Shown: positions 37,601-47,388, numbered from the stretch's first letter. The stretch: DNA of 64,000 bases from UBA9647 sp963739335 (GCA_963739335.1 CAVUAC010000088.1:1-64000); one strand, 5' to 3'. Program-made: numbers and translations. Notes: generated from the sequence alone by a model not told the origin.

Positions 37601-38691
37601 TGCCACGACCGGTGCTGCCGTAGGTCATGAAATAGACGCTGGCCTCGGTGTAGTGGTTGATGTAGTGATGAAACGTGCCTTCCGATGGCGAGTACATTCC
37701 ACCCCCGCGTTGACTTCCCGTAAAACAGGATAAAATCATCAGAATCAAGGACCCCGTTTCCGTTCTTGTCCACCACGAGACGCGGGATTTCTTGCAGCCC
37801 GTCGGGCCTCGGGGCGTTCAAATCTTCCGGTAGCTCCGTTCCGCCGTTCCCAAAGATCCTGATGGAGTTGATGTTCCCAATTGCGCTGAGCGAAATACCA
37901 GCCTTCGTCAAGAGATCCTGATCGATCTTGTAAATGCCTGTCCCCGTGATTTCCATGCGATACCAGTCACCCTGTCCAAGAGGAGAATCGCCCGCAAGAC
38001 CCTGCACCTGAGGCACTTCTCCCTGGAAGAGGTCGGAGGGAAACTGACTTTTCAGGAAGGCCGACACGGACGGAAGTCCGGCACGCGCAGGAGCGAAGTC
38101 GATTCTCACGACGACGCGGCGATAGACACGGACCTCGTTCTTTCCCAGCGATACCTGAACAGGATAGATCTTCAGCGTCCCCAGCAACAGGCCCCTCGAC
38201 CAGCCAACATCGACGAGTTGTGCAATCGGTTGTGCGAGGAGCTGGCTCCTCAGGAATTTCGGATTCGGAGAAGAATACACCGGACTGTAGCCAAATCCCT
38301 TGTCCTTCCGCCATGACGGAACCGTTGCCGCATTCGCGTTCGCGATATCGTCATAGTCCTGAGCAATGACCTGCACGGAATACTGCCTCGAAGGGAGGTT
38401 AACGAGCACCGGGCGATACGGGGTCAATGGAGAACCTGGCTCTCCCTTCGCGAAAGCAGCGCCTTCAAATTCGTACCGTGTGTATTTCCTGCCGTCGCTG
38501 CCACTTACCACGCGATTCGCATACTGCGGCAGGAACTCGATGATGATCGAATTCGAATTCTCACTGACCACGCGGAGGTCAGAAGCGGGTTGGGCTCGAG
38601 CGCCAACCGCCAGCAGCATGGAGATCGATACGATGAGTCTAGGTCTCATAGAAATGAAAAAGCCGAACGAGATAGAATCAAGCCATCTCAT
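34670..38691 (-). CDS. porU: T9SS sortase PorU (C25-like peptidase), frame broken twice
   Basis: Three overlapping frames join into a protein of about 1339 aa. The N-terminal part has a signal peptide (MRPRLIVSISMLLAVGARAQ; either ATG 38691 or 38649) and GIYKIDQDLLTKAGI. The C25 domain follows with the catalytic histidine in NYTGHGNTIQWAHE and the catalytic cysteine in FFCVAATCDFARYD. The C-terminus has FlgD-like IPWDGRDRDGNEIANGVYLY and ends LGKLAVVR. PorU cleaves T9SS C-terminal signals and links cargo to lipopolysaccharide. Breaks lie at about 37711-37725 (RGW...YSPSEG) and at 37511, where dropping one C in GTAC restores FVEHEAYNLVNSGRQW. Placement ahead of porV supports the call. Confidence 0.9.
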
Positions 38692-38728
38692 CCGGCCAAA
38701 CTTCCTCAGAGGACACCGAATTTGAAAA

Positions 38729-38782
38729 AGGCTTGTCTTACCTCAAAACCCCAGCTTCTGACGGGCAATTGCTGCCAAGCCT
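38729..38782 (-). ncRNA. Candidate structured leader (attenuator-like) of porU mRNA
   Basis: In the roughly 150-nt leader between the promoter at 38847 and ATG 38691, the minus-strand RNA can pair AGGCTTG (38782-38776) with CAAGCCT (38735-38729), followed directly by a short U-run. The 40-nt interior contains a further small stem. An overlapping CCTCA (38789-38785) can pair instead with TGAGG (38745-38741). Competing pairings just before a coding start suggest attenuation. I recognise no known riboswitch class. Confidence 0.3.
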
Positions 38783-38846
38783 GCTGAGGAACTAACCTTT
38801 AACAAATCCGCTATAGTGCTCTCCTTCTCCCTATTTGTGACACCTC

Positions 38847-38875
38847 AATATAGAAACCCGACGGTCGAGAGTCAA
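38847..38875 (-). promoter_or_regulatory. Sigma-70-like promoter for porU
   Basis: Minus-strand TTGACT (38875-38870) and TATATT (38852-38847) are separated by exactly 17 bp, a near-consensus pair. It lies in the 492-bp interval between porU and the divergent glgA. The rest of that interval (38876-39183) holds no gene I can support. Confidence 0.65.
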
Positions 38876-39183
38876 GTCCTTTTTGATCGTGCGTGTCGCA
38901 AGTCAAACAGATTCGGGGATCTTTGTCATCATCAACATGGCGCGAACCCTCGCCGACCACATGGGTGATGGTGCAGTCGATGATTCACGACGATGCGGCG
39001 TAGTCATTGTATGCGAGATTGAGTTGATGGCATCATCAAGGAAAATGACGTAGTGGGATGATGAAAATGCAGAAATGGCTCAAGCGACGGCGCGCGCGAG
39101 GTATGTCGTTTTTTTGATTGCGTCTCTGGTAAAACTTGGGTAAATTTACTTGGTTTTTATCTATTTTCTTGAATTGGAGCTCA

Positions 39184-40665
39184 ATGTCTAAACCGCTCAA
39201 CGTCTTGTTTTTGTCGAGTGAGGTTGACCCCTTTGCAAAAACCGGAGGCTTAGCCGACGTTTCGAGCGCGCTTCCCCAGGCCATCAAAGAGCTGGGGCAT
39301 GAGATTCGCATCATGATGCCCCGCTATCGGTTCATCAGCGAGCGGCGATTCAAGCTCCATGACATTATCCGGCTCAAGGAAATCCCCATCCCCGTCGGCA
39401 AGCTGACCGAGCTCGGCAACGTCAAATCATCGTTCATCAGCAACCTCAAAGAGAAAGTCCAAGTCTACTTTCTTGATAATGCCAATTACTTCGGTCGGGA
39501 TGGGATCTATCAGAGCCCGGTCGGGAGAAAAGACTACAAGGACAACGACGAGCGATTCATCTTCTTCTGTCGCGGTGTTCTTGAAACATTGAAACGCCTG
39601 GGGTGGCAACCGGATATCATCCACTGCAATGATTGGCAAACAGGCCTCGTCCCGGCGTACTTGAAAACGGTCTATAGCCATGACCCTTTCTTGAAGCCGA
39701 TCAAGACGGTCTTCACCATCCACAATATGGCGTACCAGGGAGCATTTCCCCCTGATGCGTTTCCGAAGTCAGGCCTGCCCAAAGAGCTTTACCAGGTAGA
39801 CGGCGTTGAAGCATACGACAAGTTCAATTTCCTCAAAACCGGCCTTCACTTTGCGGATGTCATCACAACGGTGAGCCAGCGGTATGCCGAGGAAATCTCG
39901 ACATCGGAAGAATATGGCGCAGGATTGACCGGATTGCTCGCAAAGCGTAGGAAAGATCTCCATGGCATTCTCAATGGTATTGACTTCAACGTATGGAACC
40001 CTGCGGCTGACGATTTGATCTACCGCAAGTATGATGCAAAGTCGCTGGATGCGAAACCCGACAACAAGCGCGCTCTTGTCGGCAGGTTCAAGCTGCCGTT
40101 CAAGGAGTCGACCCCCGTGGTGGGTGCCATCTCCCGCCTGGTCGAACAAAAGGGCTTCGATCTGGTGCTAGAGATCATGGAAGAACTGCTGAAGTCGAAC
40201 GTGCAGTTCATCCTACTCGGCGATGGCGAAAAGAGCACAGAGAAACACTTCGAGGTGCTTCAGAAGAAGTATCCTCAACAGATTGGTGTATTCTTCGGAT
40301 TCGACAAGGAGTTGGCGCATTTGATTGAGGCGGGAAGTGACATGTTCATCATGCCGTCGAAATACGAGCCGTGCGGATTGAACCAGATGTACAGTATGCG
40401 TTACGGGACAATCCCGGTGGTTCGCGCGACCGGCGGGCTTGATGACACCGTCGAAGACTATGCCGGCAATGGCAAAGGGACAGGCTTCAAATTCGAAAAA
40501 TACGAAGCCAAGGAACTGCTCAAAGCAATCCAGCGTGCCCTCAAAGTGTTTCAGCAACCCGAGGAGTGGAAGAAGGTGATGCGGAATGGGATGGCGAAGG
40601 ATTTCTCGTGGGAGCACTCCGCGAAACAATACGTGAACCTCTACAAAGAACTTCTCAAGCAATAA
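39184..40665 (+). CDS. glgA: Glycogen/starch synthase (GT5)
   Basis: The start at ATG 39184 has GGAG 8 nt upstream and yields MSKPLNVLFLSSEVDPFAKT, placing the ADP-glucose-binding KTGGLADVSSALP at the expected N-terminal position. Other GT5 landmarks: HNMAYQGAFPPD, the HGILNGIDFNVWNP segment, AISRLVEQKGFDLVLE, and the C-terminal SKYEPCGLNQMYSMRYGTIP with GGLDDTVEDY. The 493-aa length is normal. It transfers glucose from ADP- or UDP-glucose to the growing alpha-1,4-glucan. In Bacteroidota glgA is often beside a DUF4270-type lipoprotein gene, and such a gene may follow at 41045. Confidence 0.96.
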   Translation: MSKPLNVLFLSSEVDPFAKTGGLADVSSALPQAIKELGHEIRIMMPRYRFISERRFKLHDIIRLKEIPIPVGKLTELGNVKSSFISNLKEKVQVYFLDNANYFGRDGIYQSPVGRKDYKDNDERFIFFCRGVLETLKRLGWQPDIIHCNDWQTGLVPAYLKTVYSHDPFLKPIKTVFTIHNMAYQGAFPPDAFPKSGLPKELYQVDGVEAYDKFNFLKTGLHFADVITTVSQRYAEEISTSEEYGAGLTGLLAKRRKDLHGILNGIDFNVWNPAADDLIYRKYDAKSLDAKPDNKRALVGRFKLPFKESTPVVGAISRLVEQKGFDLVLEIMEELLKSNVQFILLGDGEKSTEKHFEVLQKKYPQQIGVFFGFDKELAHLIEAGSDMFIMPSKYEPCGLNQMYSMRYGTIPVVRATGGLDDTVEDYAGNGKGTGFKFEKYEAKELLKAIQRALKVFQQPEEWKKVMRNGMAKDFSWEHSAKQYVNLYKELLKQ

Positions 40666-40669
40666 GCGC

Positions 40670-40934
40670 GTGAAGGTAGACCAGGTTGGACTTTTCTTCG
40701 ACCGCACTGCATACTCTGAACATCGAGGTGGATTTCCTTACCCGTCCTGAAGAGCTTCAACTCATCCCGAACATCACCCATGTCATGCGAGAGGCGAACG
40801 AACTCGGAGGTAAAATCGTTGGAATAACGAACAACTCCGGAATTGCCCCCGTGGTTCTTGCGGAGACGGATCTCGCGGCCATTCATACACGTCTAATCCA
40901 TTGGCCGTTGCAACACCAGAGGGAACAAGCGTGA
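40670..40934 (+). pseudogene. Decayed N-terminal remnant of gmhB/HisB-N-type HAD phosphatase
   Basis: Read from GTG 40670 the sequence gives VGLFFDR and then, after a shift near 40706-40716, LNIEVDFLTRPEELQLIPNI and ANELGGKIVGITNNSGIA. This is the N-terminal half of D,D-heptose 1,7-bisphosphate phosphatase-type HAD enzymes, which begin with FLDRDGTLNxxxxFL. The second catalytic aspartate (DxDGT) is missing. The conserved GIARG is GIAPV, and the protein ends after about 85 residues instead of about 180, with no trace of the cysteine-rich loop or motif IV downstream to 41040. Substitutions at conserved sites plus truncation indicate real decay rather than a read error. Confidence 0.72.
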
Positions 40935-41044
40935 GCACTCACTGTAATGACGACGTTGTTTCCAGTGGCTCCGAAGCCTGGCTTCCGACCCAGAACACCC
41001 TTTTGCAGCGCAGTTCCTCGCGCGTGCGACATTGAACATTAAGT

Positions 41045-42224
41045 GTGGAGTCGAAGTGTCGAGATACTCAGATAGTTGTTATGCTCTTTTGCGTCATCCT
41101 TGCCGTGTTGCCGGGCGGATGTGCGGAGGAGCCAAATCCCGTCGGCGCCAGACTTCTCCCCGCGGGCGATTTGATACACCTCGACACAACTGTCGTGTGG
41201 GGGATTCGTAGCTACAATCAGATCACGATTCCGAAGGCATCGACGGGAGCCAGAATCCTCATCGGACACGTGAACAACATCGAATGCTGGGGTCTTCTGA
41301 GGTTTAGTTATCTGCCGGATTCCACGCGGTATTATCCTATCGTCAGCGCTGAGTTGCAGTTGAGAACAAACTACCACTTCGGCGATTCTCTCGCGCCGTT
41401 TTCACTGTCCATCTATCAGATCCTCCAGAATTGGGTCACCGATTCACTGACCATCGACTCGGTGAAAGCTCCGGGATTCTACAGTCCAGTTGTCAGTGGT
41501 TCTGCAAACTACAGTTCCGTCGGCGACACGTCGACGTTGACGATACCGCTCGATACGACAATGATACGGGCGTGGGGCACGCTCAGCGATACCCTCATCA
41601 CCAATTTCGGAGTGCTGCTTCGCCCGACGAATTCCGCAGTGGTGAAGGGCTTTGGTTCCTTCCTGGCTGCCGATGCGTCTCTGTACCCCGTGCTCTTGCT
41701 CAGATTTCGGGACATCGCCGGCAACATTGATACGCTGATAGAGAATCTGGGACAGCACCACTATGTGACAACCGGACTCGATCCCACGTGGGCATCAGAT
41801 AGCACGCATCTGTACGTGATGAACGGCGGCGCGTACCCGAGGCTTCGTCGAGTTCAATGTCGACTCGCTTCCTGCTCATGGGGCCGTCCACAAAGCGACA
41901 CTGGAGCTGACCCTCGATGCACAGCGTTCGCAGTTCAACATGTACACATCCGACTCGACGTATGCGTTCTTCATTGCCAATGATAGTACCGTCGCCACCT
42001 ATGTCTATGCCGTCGGCGGCCCGATGCAGAATGGGAATACGCGCATCTATCAATTCCCCATCGGATCCTTCGTTCAGCGATGGCTGCGCGGGGCAACACA
42101 GCATCGCCTGGCGATCGCCGGATACACGGAGCCAAATACGCTGGATCTCTTCTCGTTCTACGGCGCCACTGCAGCCCCCGCACGCCGACCGAAGCTGACG
42201 ATTATTCATTCGCTTATTCAGTAA
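41045..42224 (+). CDS. Predicted lipoprotein (DUF4270-like), frame broken once
   Basis: From GTG 41045 the protein starts MESKCRDTQIVVMLFCVILA and has a cysteine after VLPGG, an imperfect lipobox. NPVGARLLPAGDLIHLDT resembles the start of DUF4270-type lipoproteins often found beside glgA in Bacteroidota. The chain is beta-rich with repeated LRTNYHFGDS and LELTLDAQ segments. The frame breaks at 41838-41843: removing one C from GTACCC gives AYRGFVEFNVDSLPAHGAVH, and the frame then runs to 42224 (about 392 aa). It is 10 bp upstream of the following barrel gene, so the pair is probably an envelope unit. Function unknown. Confidence 0.75.
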
Positions 42225-42233
42225 GGCACACCC

Positions 42234-43478
42234 ATGAAGAACATCTCAACTCAGTTGAGGCTGCTTCTTTCCACCCTCGTGGTCACGATTGGTTGTGTGC
42301 TACCCGTTGTGGCGGGTGGTTCCATTTACTCGCGGTTCGGAGTGGGCGATCTCATACGCTATGGCGGAAGCCGACTAGACGCCATGGGGGGTGCGGGCAT
42401 CGCTCTGATAGGCGACGGTTTTCTCAACCGCTTGAATCCCGCCGGCATCGCCAAGATTCAGTATACCCGTTTCTCGGGCAGCTTCGAGTACACAAACTAT
42501 AGTTCCACCGACGCGTTCGGAGAGGGCAGATACGCCCGGGGATCATTCAAAGGACTCGGACTCGGGATCCCGATAGACAGAGAATACGGGATCGCCATGC
42601 TTTTCGAGGCTTCTCCCTACTCCAATGTCAACTACGCGACACAATCCAAGGATTCTCTTCTCACCCAGGACTTTTACGGCACAGGCGGCTTGTCGCTTCT
42701 TTCTTTTGGCGGGAGCGTCTCACCGTTCAAAGAGCTTAGCCTCGGTGCAAAGCTTAACTACATTCACGGCCGCATTCGCCAGGCCGGGAATTTCACGTTT
42801 TCGGATCCGACATTCACCAACAGCGAAATTCAGCGCTCCGACTTCTATTCGGGATTCAATTTCACATTCGGCGGCATCTATGAGGGTCTCGGGAACCTGC
42901 TGAACGTGCCGGCACTGTCTCCCCTCGCCATCGGATTTGTGCTCTCGACGCCGACGACGCTCGACGTAAACCGCGAGAGCGTGCTCACGACCAGCGAATC
43001 GACCGACACAACTGCCGCAGGCCTGGGCAATGTCGATGTGCCTCTTTCGTTCGGCGTTGGGCTGTCCTATCTCATCGGAAACAAGTACTATGTCACGGGA
43101 GACGTCTATTACCAGCCATGGTCGAAAGCGACATTTTTCGGAAGCACACTGCCCCAAATGCGAAACACGACCCGCATCGGCATCGGCTTCGAGGCGCTTC
43201 CCGGTCGCGAAACCGAGGCGTTCCTGAAAAGAGTCATCTATCGCGCCGGCTTCTATTACAATGCGACATCCTACATATTCAACGGAACGCCGATCAACGA
43301 GGTGTTTGTGACGGGCGGTGTCGGTATCCCCATTGGTCCAGATGCCCGACTCAACGTCGGACTGCAACTTGGCACGCGTGGAACGACGTCAAACAACTTG
43401 CAGCGAGATACGGTATTCCGCCTTTCGCTTTCCTTAAGTGCAAGCGAAGTATGGTTCCTCAGGATCGAAGAAGAATAA
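42234..43478 (+). CDS. Outer membrane beta-barrel protein (FadL-like fold)
   Basis: This 414-aa protein has a signal peptide (ending VVAGG). SIYSRFGVGDLIRYGGSRLD followed by AMGGAGIALIGDGFLNRLNP is the N-terminal pattern of FadL/PorV-like barrels, which place an N-terminal segment inside the barrel. Repeated amphipathic strands follow (KGLGLGIPIDREYGIAMLFE, GLSYLIGNKYYVTGDVYYQP). It likely transports hydrophobic molecules or serves a structural role. It follows the lipoprotein gene by 10 bp and precedes rpiB by 26 bp. Confidence 0.82.
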   Translation: MKNISTQLRLLLSTLVVTIGCVLPVVAGGSIYSRFGVGDLIRYGGSRLDAMGGAGIALIGDGFLNRLNPAGIAKIQYTRFSGSFEYTNYSSTDAFGEGRYARGSFKGLGLGIPIDREYGIAMLFEASPYSNVNYATQSKDSLLTQDFYGTGGLSLLSFGGSVSPFKELSLGAKLNYIHGRIRQAGNFTFSDPTFTNSEIQRSDFYSGFNFTFGGIYEGLGNLLNVPALSPLAIGFVLSTPTTLDVNRESVLTTSESTDTTAAGLGNVDVPLSFGVGLSYLIGNKYYVTGDVYYQPWSKATFFGSTLPQMRNTTRIGIGFEALPGRETEAFLKRVIYRAGFYYNATSYIFNGTPINEVFVTGGVGIPIGPDARLNVGLQLGTRGTTSNNLQRDTVFRLSLSLSASEVWFLRIEEE

Positions 43479-43504
43479 CCTACACCTTCTGGTGAGCACA
43501 TGCC

Positions 43505-43943
43505 ATGATCGCCCTCGCGAGTGACCACGCCGGCTACAGTTACAAGGAAGACATCAAGAAACTATTGGACCAGCTGAATCTGCCGTACAAGGATTTCGGC
43601 CCGCCGTCAGATCAACCAACGGACTATCCCGATTGGGGTCACAAGGCTTCCCAAGCAGTCTCCAATGGCGAGTGCGACCGCGGAATCCTCGTGTGCGGTA
43701 CCGGGATCGGCATGTGCATCGTGGCAAACAAGCATTCGGGTGTGCGCGTCTGCCTCATGCGACTCTGTCACAGTTGCCCGCCTGGCGCGGCAGCACAACA
43801 ATGCTAACATTCTGACGCTTGGCGAACGAGTCACGGGCTGGGAAGCGGTGGTGGATATTGTGAAGACGTTTCTCACGACTTCATTTGAAGGAGGACGTCA
43901 CGCGCAACGAGTTGAGAAGATTCACTCACTCACAAAACTCTAA
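43505..43943 (+). CDS. rpiB: Ribose-5-phosphate isomerase B, frame broken once
   Basis: MIALASDHAGYSYKEDIKKL and CGTGIGMCIVANKHSGVRV (with the catalytic cysteine in GTGIGMCI or the earlier VCGTG) identify RpiB, which interconverts ribose 5-phosphate and ribulose 5-phosphate. The conserved tail ARLARQHNNANILTLGERVT lies in another frame. A two-base loss (CGCG read as CG) or one-base gain near 43757-43762 would explain it; the restored length is 146 aa, normal for the family. The break follows the window-wide indel pattern and is probably not biological. Confidence 0.88.
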
Positions 43944-44067
43944 GAAGAGCTCGCCTCCAACGTTGAGAAGCGCCGAGCGCACTGCACGACGCGTGGCGAT
44001 CTCTTCTCAGATTACTTCCTCTGTTGTTCAATCATCACTTTCACACTTTCTATCGCGAGCGTAACCC

Positions 44068-45372
44068 ATGAGACATCTTGAATCGACTGACATCGAAATA
44101 TTCAATGCCGTCCAGAGCGAAATCAACCGACAGCACTCCAAACTCGAACTGATTGCCTCGGAGAACTTCGTCAGTCTCGCCGTTCTCGAAGCCCTGGGAT
44201 CGGTTCTGACGAACAAATATGCCGAGGGGTATCCCGGAAAGCGCTACTACGGAGGATGCGAGTTTGTCGACATTGCTGAAAACGTGGCGCGAGACAGGGC
44301 CAAGAAGCTGTTTGGCGCCGAGTATGCAAACGTCCAGCCTCATTCCGGTTCTCAGGCAAACATGGCGGTCTACTTCGCCTTTCTCAAGCCCGGCGACAGG
44401 GTCCTCGGCATGAATCTGTCTCATGGCGGGCATCTGACACACGGCTCGCCCGTCAACTTCTCCGGGCAGTTGTACAACTTCGTGGCCTATGGCGTATCGA
44501 AGGAGACCGGCCATATTGACTACGACGAAGTCGAGTCTATCGCCAGGAAAGAACGGCCAAAGATGATTACCGTCGGTGCAAGCGCATACTCTCGCAATAT
44601 CGACTACAAGACATTTCGCACTATCGCCGATCAGGTCGGGGCTTTCCTCTTTGCGGACATCGCTCATCCTGCGGGACTGATTGCCTGCAAACTGCTCAAC
44701 GATCCACTCCCCTATTGTCACGTTGTGACCTCGACAACGCACAAAACCCTTCGGGGGCCGCGTGGCGGTCTCATCCTCATGGGAAAAGACTATGAGAATC
44801 CATTCGGCCAGGTAGCTCCGAAATCAGGCCGAAAGAAGATGATGTCCGAACTCATTGATTCGATGGTCATTCCCGGCATTCAGGGCGGGCCACTGATGCA
44901 TGTCATTGCAGCAAAGGCTGTCGGATTCTATGAAAACCTGCAGCCTCCATTTGTTGACTATTCAAAACAGGTAATTCGCAATGCGCAGGCACTTGCTGCT
45001 GCGCTGGTGAAACGAGGATTCAACATCATCTCCGGTGGAACCGACAATCATCTCATGCTCGTCGACCTGCGCAATAAGAATGTGACCGGAAAAGACGCCC
45101 AGGAAGCGCTCGACCTGGCCGGAATCACAGTCAACAAGAATGCAGTTCCGTTCGACGACAAATCCCCGATGATCACCAGCGGCATCCGGATTGGCACACC
45201 GGCGTTGACGACCCGCGGCATGAAGGAACCCGAGATGGAGATTGTCGCCGAGGTCATCGACCGCGTTGTCTCCAACATGGGGAATGAGGCCGAGTACGGG
45301 CGTGTCCGAAAGGACATTGAGCAGCTCTGCACATCGTTCCCACTGTATCGAGAACTAGCACTGACTCGTTAG
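44068..45372 (+). CDS. glyA: Serine hydroxymethyltransferase
   Basis: The 434-aa protein matches SHMT along its whole length: LELIASENFVSLAVLEALGS, NKYAEGYPGKRYYGG, NVQPHSGSQANMAVYFA, the PLP lysine K226 in TSTTHKTLRGPRGG, and DNHLMLVDLR. It interconverts serine and glycine while charging tetrahydrofolate with one-carbon units. ATG 44068 gives the expected N-terminus. TatC follows after 10 bp. Confidence 0.97.
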   Translation: MRHLESTDIEIFNAVQSEINRQHSKLELIASENFVSLAVLEALGSVLTNKYAEGYPGKRYYGGCEFVDIAENVARDRAKKLFGAEYANVQPHSGSQANMAVYFAFLKPGDRVLGMNLSHGGHLTHGSPVNFSGQLYNFVAYGVSKETGHIDYDEVESIARKERPKMITVGASAYSRNIDYKTFRTIADQVGAFLFADIAHPAGLIACKLLNDPLPYCHVVTSTTHKTLRGPRGGLILMGKDYENPFGQVAPKSGRKKMMSELIDSMVIPGIQGGPLMHVIAAKAVGFYENLQPPFVDYSKQVIRNAQALAAALVKRGFNIISGGTDNHLMLVDLRNKNVTGKDAQEALDLAGITVNKNAVPFDDKSPMITSGIRIGTPALTTRGMKEPEMEIVAEVIDRVVSNMGNEAEYGRVRKDIEQLCTSFPLYRELALTR

Positions 45373-45382
45373 GTCGTTCACG

Positions 45383-46222
45383 GTGATCCGAGAATTGATG
45401 CTCAGAATATTGCGCGGCAAGGCCGCAAAGGATTTCGAGTTCGATCAGAAGGAAATGTCCTTTCTTGATCACCTCGAGGAGCTGCGATGGCACGTCATCA
45501 AGGCTCTCGTAGGTCTCGCCCTCGCGATGATCCTCTGCGGCGTCTTCGTGGAATTCATCGTCCAGAAAGTGCTCCTCTCGCCATTGCTCGCCGTTGGATT
45601 GCGGGCTCAGGTGCTGGCCCCGTACGGAATCGTTATGCTCTACATTCAGGCGGTGCTCGTGTCCGGACTCATCCTCAGCATGCCGAACACGCTCTACTGG
45701 CTCTGGAAATTCGTCGCACCGGGACTCATGCCCGAAGAGCGTCGCTACGTTTCAGGTATCGTTGGATCCACATCCTTTCTTTTCTTCGCCGGATGCGCGT
45801 TTGGATACTTCGTCCTCATACCGGCTGCGTTGACGTTCTTTGCCGGATTCGGAACGCAAAACATCTCCCTCAACATTGCCATTGATCGCTATATCACCTT
45901 CCTTCTGGCGTTGGTCCTCGGCACCGGCCTCGTTTTTGAACTCCCCATGGTGACATACTTTCTTGCCAAGTTGGGGATCGTGTCGCCCGAATTCATGCGC
46001 AAGTACAGAAAACACTCCTATGTCGTTATCCTCCTGATTGCCGGCATTGTGACCCCGACGCCGGACATGGTCACGCAGCTGCTGATGGCATCACCCATGT
46101 TCGTGCTGTATGAACTGAGCATCTTCATCGCCAAGTTTGTCTACAAGAAGAGGGAGAAGAAGGAAGAAGCAGAGGAAAAAGCCACACACGAAGACACGGC
46201 TGAATCTGACGAAGGCCTATGA
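45383..46222 (+). CDS. tatC: Sec-independent protein translocase subunit TatC
   Basis: From GTG 45383 (ATG 45398 is an alternative), the protein has the family signature MSFLDHLEELRWHVIKAL at residue about 25. Six transmembrane segments follow, including FAGCAFGYFVLIPAALTFF and the LPMVTYFLAKLGIVSPEFMR stretch. The C-terminal tail is cytoplasmic and highly charged (KKREKKEEAEEKATHED). TatC recognises twin-arginine signal peptides and exports folded proteins. No tatA/B is in the window. It overlaps the polyprenyl synthetase gene by 4 bp (ATGATG). Confidence 0.95.
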   Translation: MIRELMLRILRGKAAKDFEFDQKEMSFLDHLEELRWHVIKALVGLALAMILCGVFVEFIVQKVLLSPLLAVGLRAQVLAPYGIVMLYIQAVLVSGLILSMPNTLYWLWKFVAPGLMPEERRYVSGIVGSTSFLFFAGCAFGYFVLIPAALTFFAGFGTQNISLNIAIDRYITFLLALVLGTGLVFELPMVTYFLAKLGIVSPEFMRKYRKHSYVVILLIAGIVTPTPDMVTQLLMASPMFVLYELSIFIAKFVYKKREKKEEAEEKATHEDTAESDEGL

Positions 46223-47217
46223 TGAGTCTGAACCGTCATACCCGTGCGACCCTTGATGCTATCAAGCGACCGATCGAGGCTGAGCTGAAGGAATTCAGCG
46301 GCTTCTTTCGCGACGCGATGCGGTCGCAGGTCGGTCTGATCGATTTGATAGCCCGCTACATCGTCCGTCAGAAGGGAAAGCGTGTCCGGCCGATTCTCGT
46401 CTTCCTCAGCGCAAAAGCGTGCGGCGAGGTGAACAAGAGCACCTTTCGTGCCGCCACCCTTGTGGAGATCCTACACACCGCCACTCTCATCCACGACGAC
46501 GTCGTTGATGACGCCGATACGCGCCGCGGCCTGGCATCTATTAATGCTGTATGGAAGAACAAGGTCGCTGTGCTGATGGGCGATTACCTGTTGTCTCGAG
46601 GTTTGTTGCTCTCGTTGGAAAGCAACGACTACTACTTCCTCCGATGCACATCGAATGCTGTCAAGCGGATGAGCGAAGGGGAGCTACTCCAGATACAGAA
46701 AAGTCGGCAGCTTAATATCGACGAAGAGACCTATCTCAAAATCATCAGCGACAAGACCGCGTCGCTCCTCTCAACCTGCACGGAGATTGGTGCCGCGAGC
46801 ACGTCCGAAGATCCGGAGCGCCGGCGGCAGATGCGCGATTTCGGGGAGCATATCGGCATTGCCTTTCAGATCCGCGACGATCTTCTTGATTATCTGGGGC
46901 GCAGAAGTGTCATTGGCAAGCCGACGGGCATCGACCTCAAGGAGAAAAAGTTGACGCTACCCTTGATTTACGCTCTCAGTAAAGGTCAACGAAGCGATGC
47001 AAAACAGGCTCTTCGCATCATCAAGAACGGTGCGAAGCAAAAAGAAGTGCAGTGGGTTGTAGATTTCGTGAAAAGCATGGGTGGCATTGATTACGCCATA
47101 CAACGTGCCAGCGGTTTTTCCGAACGAGCCCGAGCTGACCTTTCCAGCATACCCGATTCACCTTCTAAAGAGGCATTGCTCGGATTTGTGGACTTCGTGA
47201 CGGAACGGGAGAGTTGA
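46219..47217 (+). CDS. Polyprenyl (trans-isoprenyl) diphosphate synthase
   Basis: This 332-aa all-alpha enzyme has the first aspartate-rich motif in LIHDDVVDDADTRRG (about residues 91-105), the GDYLLSRG helix, and the second aspartate-rich motif in FQIRDDLLDYLG. KGKRVRPILVFLSAKA matches the IPP-binding region. It condenses isopentenyl diphosphate units into long-chain polyprenyl diphosphates, probably for menaquinone side chains or carrier lipids. The bulky residues near the first DDxxD motif that set chain length cannot be read reliably. Translationally coupled to tatC and followed by a terminator. Confidence 0.94.
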   Translation: MMSLNRHTRATLDAIKRPIEAELKEFSGFFRDAMRSQVGLIDLIARYIVRQKGKRVRPILVFLSAKACGEVNKSTFRAATLVEILHTATLIHDDVVDDADTRRGLASINAVWKNKVAVLMGDYLLSRGLLLSLESNDYYFLRCTSNAVKRMSEGELLQIQKSRQLNIDEETYLKIISDKTASLLSTCTEIGAASTSEDPERRRQMRDFGEHIGIAFQIRDDLLDYLGRRSVIGKPTGIDLKEKKLTLPLIYALSKGQRSDAKQALRIIKNGAKQKEVQWVVDFVKSMGGIDYAIQRASGFSERARADLSSIPDSPSKEALLGFVDFVTERES

Positions 47218-47263
47218 ACGAGGTAGTGGAATTGTGGGCCAGGCATCAGCCCGAGGGAAAAAC

Positions 47264-47299
47264 AAAACCCGTCCCGACAATGTCGAGGCGGGTTTTTTT
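47264..47299 (+). terminator. Rho-independent terminator after the polyprenyl synthase gene
   Basis: A 14-bp stem with one mismatch (AAACCCGTCCCGAC paired with GTCGAGGCGGGTTT, loop AAT) runs into TTTTTTT. It closes the glyA-tatC-polyprenyl synthase transcript. Confidence 0.88.
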
Positions 47300-47328
47300 G
47301 CACACCACCTCTCTTCATTTTTCCCGAA

Positions 47329-47388
47329 TCACAGCTTCACAAACTCCTTCTCCGCCATGCGGACCACCAGGACCGTACACCAGGGTCA
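47329..47388 (-). pseudogene. 3' end fragment of a universal stress protein gene
   Basis: On the minus strand the last 17 or so codons before TGA (47329-47331) read CTVLVVRMAEKEFVKL. This closely matches the C-terminus of the intact usp gene at 51930 (CPVLVVRLAEKEFVRT). Similarity stops upstream of about 47388 and the neighbouring beta-propeller gene ends at 47409. It is therefore a severed 3' end of a usp paralog, left by a deletion or insertion. Confidence 0.65.
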
